DNA from: Denitrificimonas caeni
GTDB lineage: Bacteria; Pseudomonadota; Gammaproteobacteria; Pseudomonadales; Pseudomonadaceae
Direction of reading: 5' to 3'
Length of the DNA stretch: 64,000 bases
NCBI RefSeq assembly: GCF_905120345.1
Contig: NZ_CAJHOA010000001.1
Coordinates: forward strand, 682,001-746,000
Both the position numbers and the translations under genes were made by a program. Of the stretch, positions 60,218 to 64,000 are shown piece after piece (position 1 is the stretch's first letter; each line of letters opens with the position of its first letter). The notes under the pieces are model-generated. The model did no database searches and was not told where the DNA came from. It was given only the letters and a program-made list of their open reading frames with translations.

Positions 60218-62080
60218 TTAAATCCACAACTTCTTGAGGTCACGGCCACCATAAATCAGGTTAACCATGGCACGTGTCACCATAATTGCAGTGAACATTG
60301 AAGTAATAATGCCCAGCGATAAGGTCACAGCAAAGCCTTTAATTGGACCGGTCCCCATTGCAAACAGGATCGCACCGACCAAAAGCGTTGTTAAGTTACC
60401 GTCAATAATAGCTGAGTAGGCTTTATCAAAACCTTCATGAATAGCGCGCTGTACCGACATGCCATTGGCAATTTCTTCACGAATCCGCGAGAAAATCAGC
60501 ACGTTCGCATCCACCGCCATACCCATGGTCAAAACGATACCGGCGATACCCGGCAAGGTTAATGTTGCACCAAGCAGTGACATCATCGCCAACAAGTTGA
60601 CCATATTCAGACTCAGTGCCACTGTCGCCAGCAGGCCAAAGGCTTTGTAGATCAAGACAATAAAGATCGCGACAAACAAGAAGCCCCATAGTGCCGCTTG
60701 TACACCGAGCTGAATATTCTCAGCACCGAGACTTGGGCCAATGGTGCGTTCTTCAGCAAAGTACATCGGTGCCGCTAAACCACCGGCACGCAATAACAGC
60801 GCCAGCTCAGACGATTCGCCTTGACCATCCAGACCGGTAATCCGAAACTGGCTGCCGAGCGCCGACTGAATCGTCGCTAAGCTAATCACGCGTTTTTCTT
60901 CTTTAAAGGTCTGTACTGCAACTTCTTTTTCGACACCATCAACCATCTCACGCACATAGCGCGTGGTGGGTCGTTGTTCGATAAAGATAACGGCCATACT
61001 GCTGCCGATATCATTACGCGTAGCTCGATTCATCAGTTCGCCACCGTGACCATCCAAACGGATATTCACTTGTGGTCGACCATTTTCATCGTAGCTGGCC
61101 TGTGCATCAGTCACCTGATCGCCAGTGATAATCACACTACGCTCAAGCGCTACAGGCGCACGACCTTCCTCACGGAACTCATACATCTCTGTGGTTGCAC
61201 GGGGCGCATCTGCCGCAGCAGCTAAACGGAACTCAAGGTTGGCCGTTTTACCCAAAATACGCTTAGCTTCTGCAGTATCTTGTACACCAGGTAACTCTAC
61301 GACAATACGGTTAGCACCTTGGCGCTGTACCAGCGGCTCAGCAACACCCAACTCATTGACGCGGTTACGCACCGTGGTTAAGTTTTGCTTAATTGAGTAC
61401 TCTCGAATTTCGGTAATTTTCGCTGGCAACAAGACTAAGCGCAGTACCGGCTTATCATTACGCTCAGCAGTAGTCATTTCAAAATCAGCAAAATCTTTAC
61501 GAATCAAGGCTCGTGCTTGAGTTAAAGTCGCGGTATCGTCAAAACCAAGCTGAATACCATTCTCAATACTTGGCAAGCTGCGATAACGGACACGCTCTTT
61601 ACGCAAAATAGTCTTTACTTCGCTTTCGTGCACTTTAATACGTGCAGAAATAGCTTTTTCCATATCCACTTCAAGTAAGAAGTGCACACCACCGGATAAG
61701 TCGAGACCGAGCTTCATCGGGTTGGCCCCAAGGCTACGTAACCATTGAGGCGTCGTTGCTGCAAGATTCAATGCAACAACATACTCATCACCCAAGGCTT
61801 TACGTACGACATCTTTAGCCGGCAACTGATCATCACGGCGCAATAACCGCACCAATCCGCCACGTGTTTCTAAGGCTGCACTCTTAACGTCAATCCCAGC
61901 CGCTGTTAACGCAGCGGTAGCACGATCCAGATCAGCTTGTTCAATCTGTAATGCACTGCTAGCACCGGTCACTTGAATCGCCGGATCATCTGGATAGAGG
62001 TTAGGCGCAGAGTAAATAAAACTGATGGATAGAATCGCTACAATCAGCAGATACTTCCATAAAGGATACTTGTTGAGCAT
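60218..62080 (-). CDS. secD: protein translocase subunit SecD
   Basis: 620 aa, six membrane segments with a large periplasmic domain (P1 head and base) between the first two. Conserved blocks: GLDLSGGVHFLLEVDM, NRVNELGVAEPLVQRQGANRIVVELPGVQD, APMYFAEERTIGPSLG and the membrane LPGIAGIVLTMGMAVDANVLIFSRIREE with the proton-relay Asp. It forms a complex with SecF and YajC. ATG 62080 is well supported by TTGTTGAG upstream and by the family N-terminus (MLNKYPLWKYLLI). Confidence 0.97.
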   Translation of the reverse strand: MLNKYPLWKYLLIVAILSISFIYSAPNLYPDDPAIQVTGASSALQIEQADLDRATAALTAAGIDVKSAALETRGGLVRLLRRDDQLPAKDVVRKALGDEYVVALNLAATTPQWLRSLGANPMKLGLDLSGGVHFLLEVDMEKAISARIKVHESEVKTILRKERVRYRSLPSIENGIQLGFDDTATLTQARALIRKDFADFEMTTAERNDKPVLRLVLLPAKITEIREYSIKQNLTTVRNRVNELGVAEPLVQRQGANRIVVELPGVQDTAEAKRILGKTANLEFRLAAAADAPRATTEMYEFREEGRAPVALERSVIITGDQVTDAQASYDENGRPQVNIRLDGHGGELMNRATRNDIGSSMAVIFIEQRPTTRYVREMVDGVEKEVAVQTFKEEKRVISLATIQSALGSQFRITGLDGQGESSELALLLRAGGLAAPMYFAEERTIGPSLGAENIQLGVQAALWGFLFVAIFIVLIYKAFGLLATVALSLNMVNLLAMMSLLGATLTLPGIAGIVLTMGMAVDANVLIFSRIREEIANGMSVQRAIHEGFDKAYSAIIDGNLTTLLVGAILFAMGTGPIKGFAVTLSLGIITSMFTAIMVTRAMVNLIYGGRDLKKLWI

Positions 62081-62142
62081 GACACCGCCCGCTTATATGG
62101 CCACAATAAATACGGCCAAAACTAATTGAATATAACGCAAAT

Positions 62143-62196
62143 CGGGCAGTGCAGCTCAAAGGTTGATAACGAGTCACCTTTGAGCGCAACCGCCCG
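62143..62196 (-). other. nested hairpin in the yajC-secD intergenic region
   Basis: GCTCAAAGGT (62154-62163) pairs with ACCTTTGAGC (62176-62185), enclosed by CGGGC (62143-62147) and GCCCG (62192-62196). The 130-base gap has no gene. Without a T run it is more likely an mRNA structure or attenuator than a plain terminator. Confidence 0.55.
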
Positions 62197-62210
62197 TCAC
62201 AAAAAACTGT

Positions 62211-62549
62211 TTAAATAGCTTTTAAAGTGCCTTTTGGCAATGCTGCGATCACTGCACTTTTTTGAATTTTTAACTCAACAGTATCTGAAGCTTCAATCAC
62301 TAAAAAGTCATCAGCTACTTTAATCACTTTTCCAGCAATGCCACCACTGGTCACAACTTCATCACCTTTTTGCAAACCGCCGACCAAGTTGCGATGCTCT
62401 TTGGCACGCTTAGCCTGTGGACGCCAGATCATCAGGTAGAAAATCACCAAAAAACCAGCTAGCAAAATAAACTGCATGTACTCGCCACCTGGAGGTGCGC
62501 CAGCAGCAGTGTCAGCATAAGCAGCAGAAATAAAGAAACTCATGAACAA
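62211..62549 (-). CDS. yajC: preprotein translocase accessory subunit YajC
   Basis: A 112-aa single-span inner-membrane protein. The hydrophobic YMQFILLAGFLVIFYLMIWRPQ is followed by KRAKEHRNLVGGLQKGDEVVTSGGIAGKV, the YajC signature. It associates with SecDF. An alternative start lies two codons later (62543). It is between tgt and secD, the conserved queA-tgt-yajC-secD-secF order. Confidence 0.96.
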   Translation of the reverse strand: MFMSFFISAAYADTAAGAPPGGEYMQFILLAGFLVIFYLMIWRPQAKRAKEHRNLVGGLQKGDEVVTSGGIAGKVIKVADDFLVIEASDTVELKIQKSAVIAALPKGTLKAI

Positions 62550-62581
62550 CTCCCATTACATAAAGACATTAGTGTCCGTTA

Positions 62582-63709
<1,128 letters not shown>

Positions 63710-64000
63710 TTACTCCTTAGGGCTGCGCGGCTGTGGATTGCGCGTAATAAACATGGCATCGCCATAACTGAAGAAACGATAACGCTGCTCGACGGCACTG
63801 CGATAAGCATTCATGGTCTCTGGATAGCCAGCAAAGGCCGCAACCAGCATTAGCAACGTTGATTCGGATAAGTGAAAATTAGTGACCAATGCATCAACCA
63901 CATGAAATGGACGCCCGGGGAATAAAAAGATATCGGTTTCGCCAGCAAAGACCTGAATTTCGCCTGTTGCTTGCGCGGCGCTCTCTAACGAACGCACACT
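63710..64000 (-). CDS. queA: S-adenosylmethionine:tRNA ribosyltransferase-isomerase QueA, C-terminal part (truncated by window edge)
   Basis: The visible 96 C-terminal residues ([57 protein letters not shown]...) match the end of QueA, which converts preQ1 to epoxyqueuosine on tRNA. The [12 protein letters not shown]-type segment and [12 protein letters not shown] are family hallmarks. The frame is open through 64000, so the N-terminal two thirds lie outside. Pairing with tgt confirms the call. Confidence 0.95.
   Translation of the reverse strand, partial: SVRSLESAAQATGEIQVFAGETDIFLFPGRPFHVVDALVTNFHLSESTLLMLVAAFAGYPETMNAYRSAVEQRYRFFSYGDAMFITRNPQPRSPKE

Noticed and set aside
60974-61520. Plus-strand ORFs of 83 and 131 aa inside secD
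   Set aside because: Antisense shadows of a conserved gene with no recognisable motif.

Overview
The window is a chromosomal segment of a gammaproteobacterium of the Pseudomonas lineage. The gene order is that of Pseudomonas: duplicated ccoNOQP, ccoGHIS, hemN, anr, apt; minCDE-rluA; iscRSUA-hscBA-fdx-iscX-ndk-rlmN-pilW-rodZ-ispG-hisS-yfgM-bamB-der; trmJ-cysE; suhB; secDF-yajC-tgt-queA. The base composition looks clearly AT-richer than classical Pseudomonas. Together with an Escherichia-like cydABX and a small intergenic load, this suggests a low-GC relative such as the Denitrificimonas/Thiopseudomonas group. That placement is inference. No tRNA, rRNA, CRISPR array, prophage or intact insertion sequence was seen.

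Region 1 (1-19.6 kb) is a respiratory and oxygen-response block. Two complete cbb3 oxidase operons lie in tandem (1193-4354 and 4728-7886), separated by a strong terminator and a candidate Anr box. They are followed by the assembly genes ccoG, ccoH, ccoI and ccoS, a TauE/SafE-like membrane protein, a hemN homologue behind a textbook Anr promoter, anr itself, apt, and a long Q-loop cytochrome bd operon cydA-cydB-cydX. CydX (39 aa) and a possible 35-aa ORF coupled to cydA are unusually short genes. The regulator, at least two of its likely target promoters and three terminal oxidases therefore sit within 19 kb.

Region 2 (19.6-26.3 kb) holds envelope and division genes: two different L,D-transpeptidase families, a patatin-like phospholipase, an LpxL-type acyltransferase and minCDE. 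Region 3 (26.3-33.8 kb) has rluA and a tightly overlapping MoxR-DUF58-DUF4381-BatA-BatB/C-BatD operon. Region 4 (34-41 kb) has a DAHP synthase, a small GNAT protein, ligA and zipA (without smc next to zipA), and a nitrilase/aminotransferase pair.

Region 5 (41.1-57.6 kb, all minus strand) is a long housekeeping block from trmJ-cysE through the isc operon to der. The iscR promoter is overlapped by a type 1 IscR-like site. Region 6 (57.7-64 kb) has suhB on plus, a glycine-zipper protein, secF, secD, yajC, tgt and the end of queA.

The points most worth following are these. SuhB has lost several catalytic metal-ligand residues. HemN lacks three residues that are normally conserved around its FeS/SAM centre. 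A perfect 20-bp-arm palindrome resembling IS3/IS150-type termini sits between cydX and an L,D-transpeptidase. There are hairpins inside the cyd and yajC-secD transcripts, and a sORF overlaps the cydA start. No wholly new multi-gene system was found; most of the window is conserved core genome.
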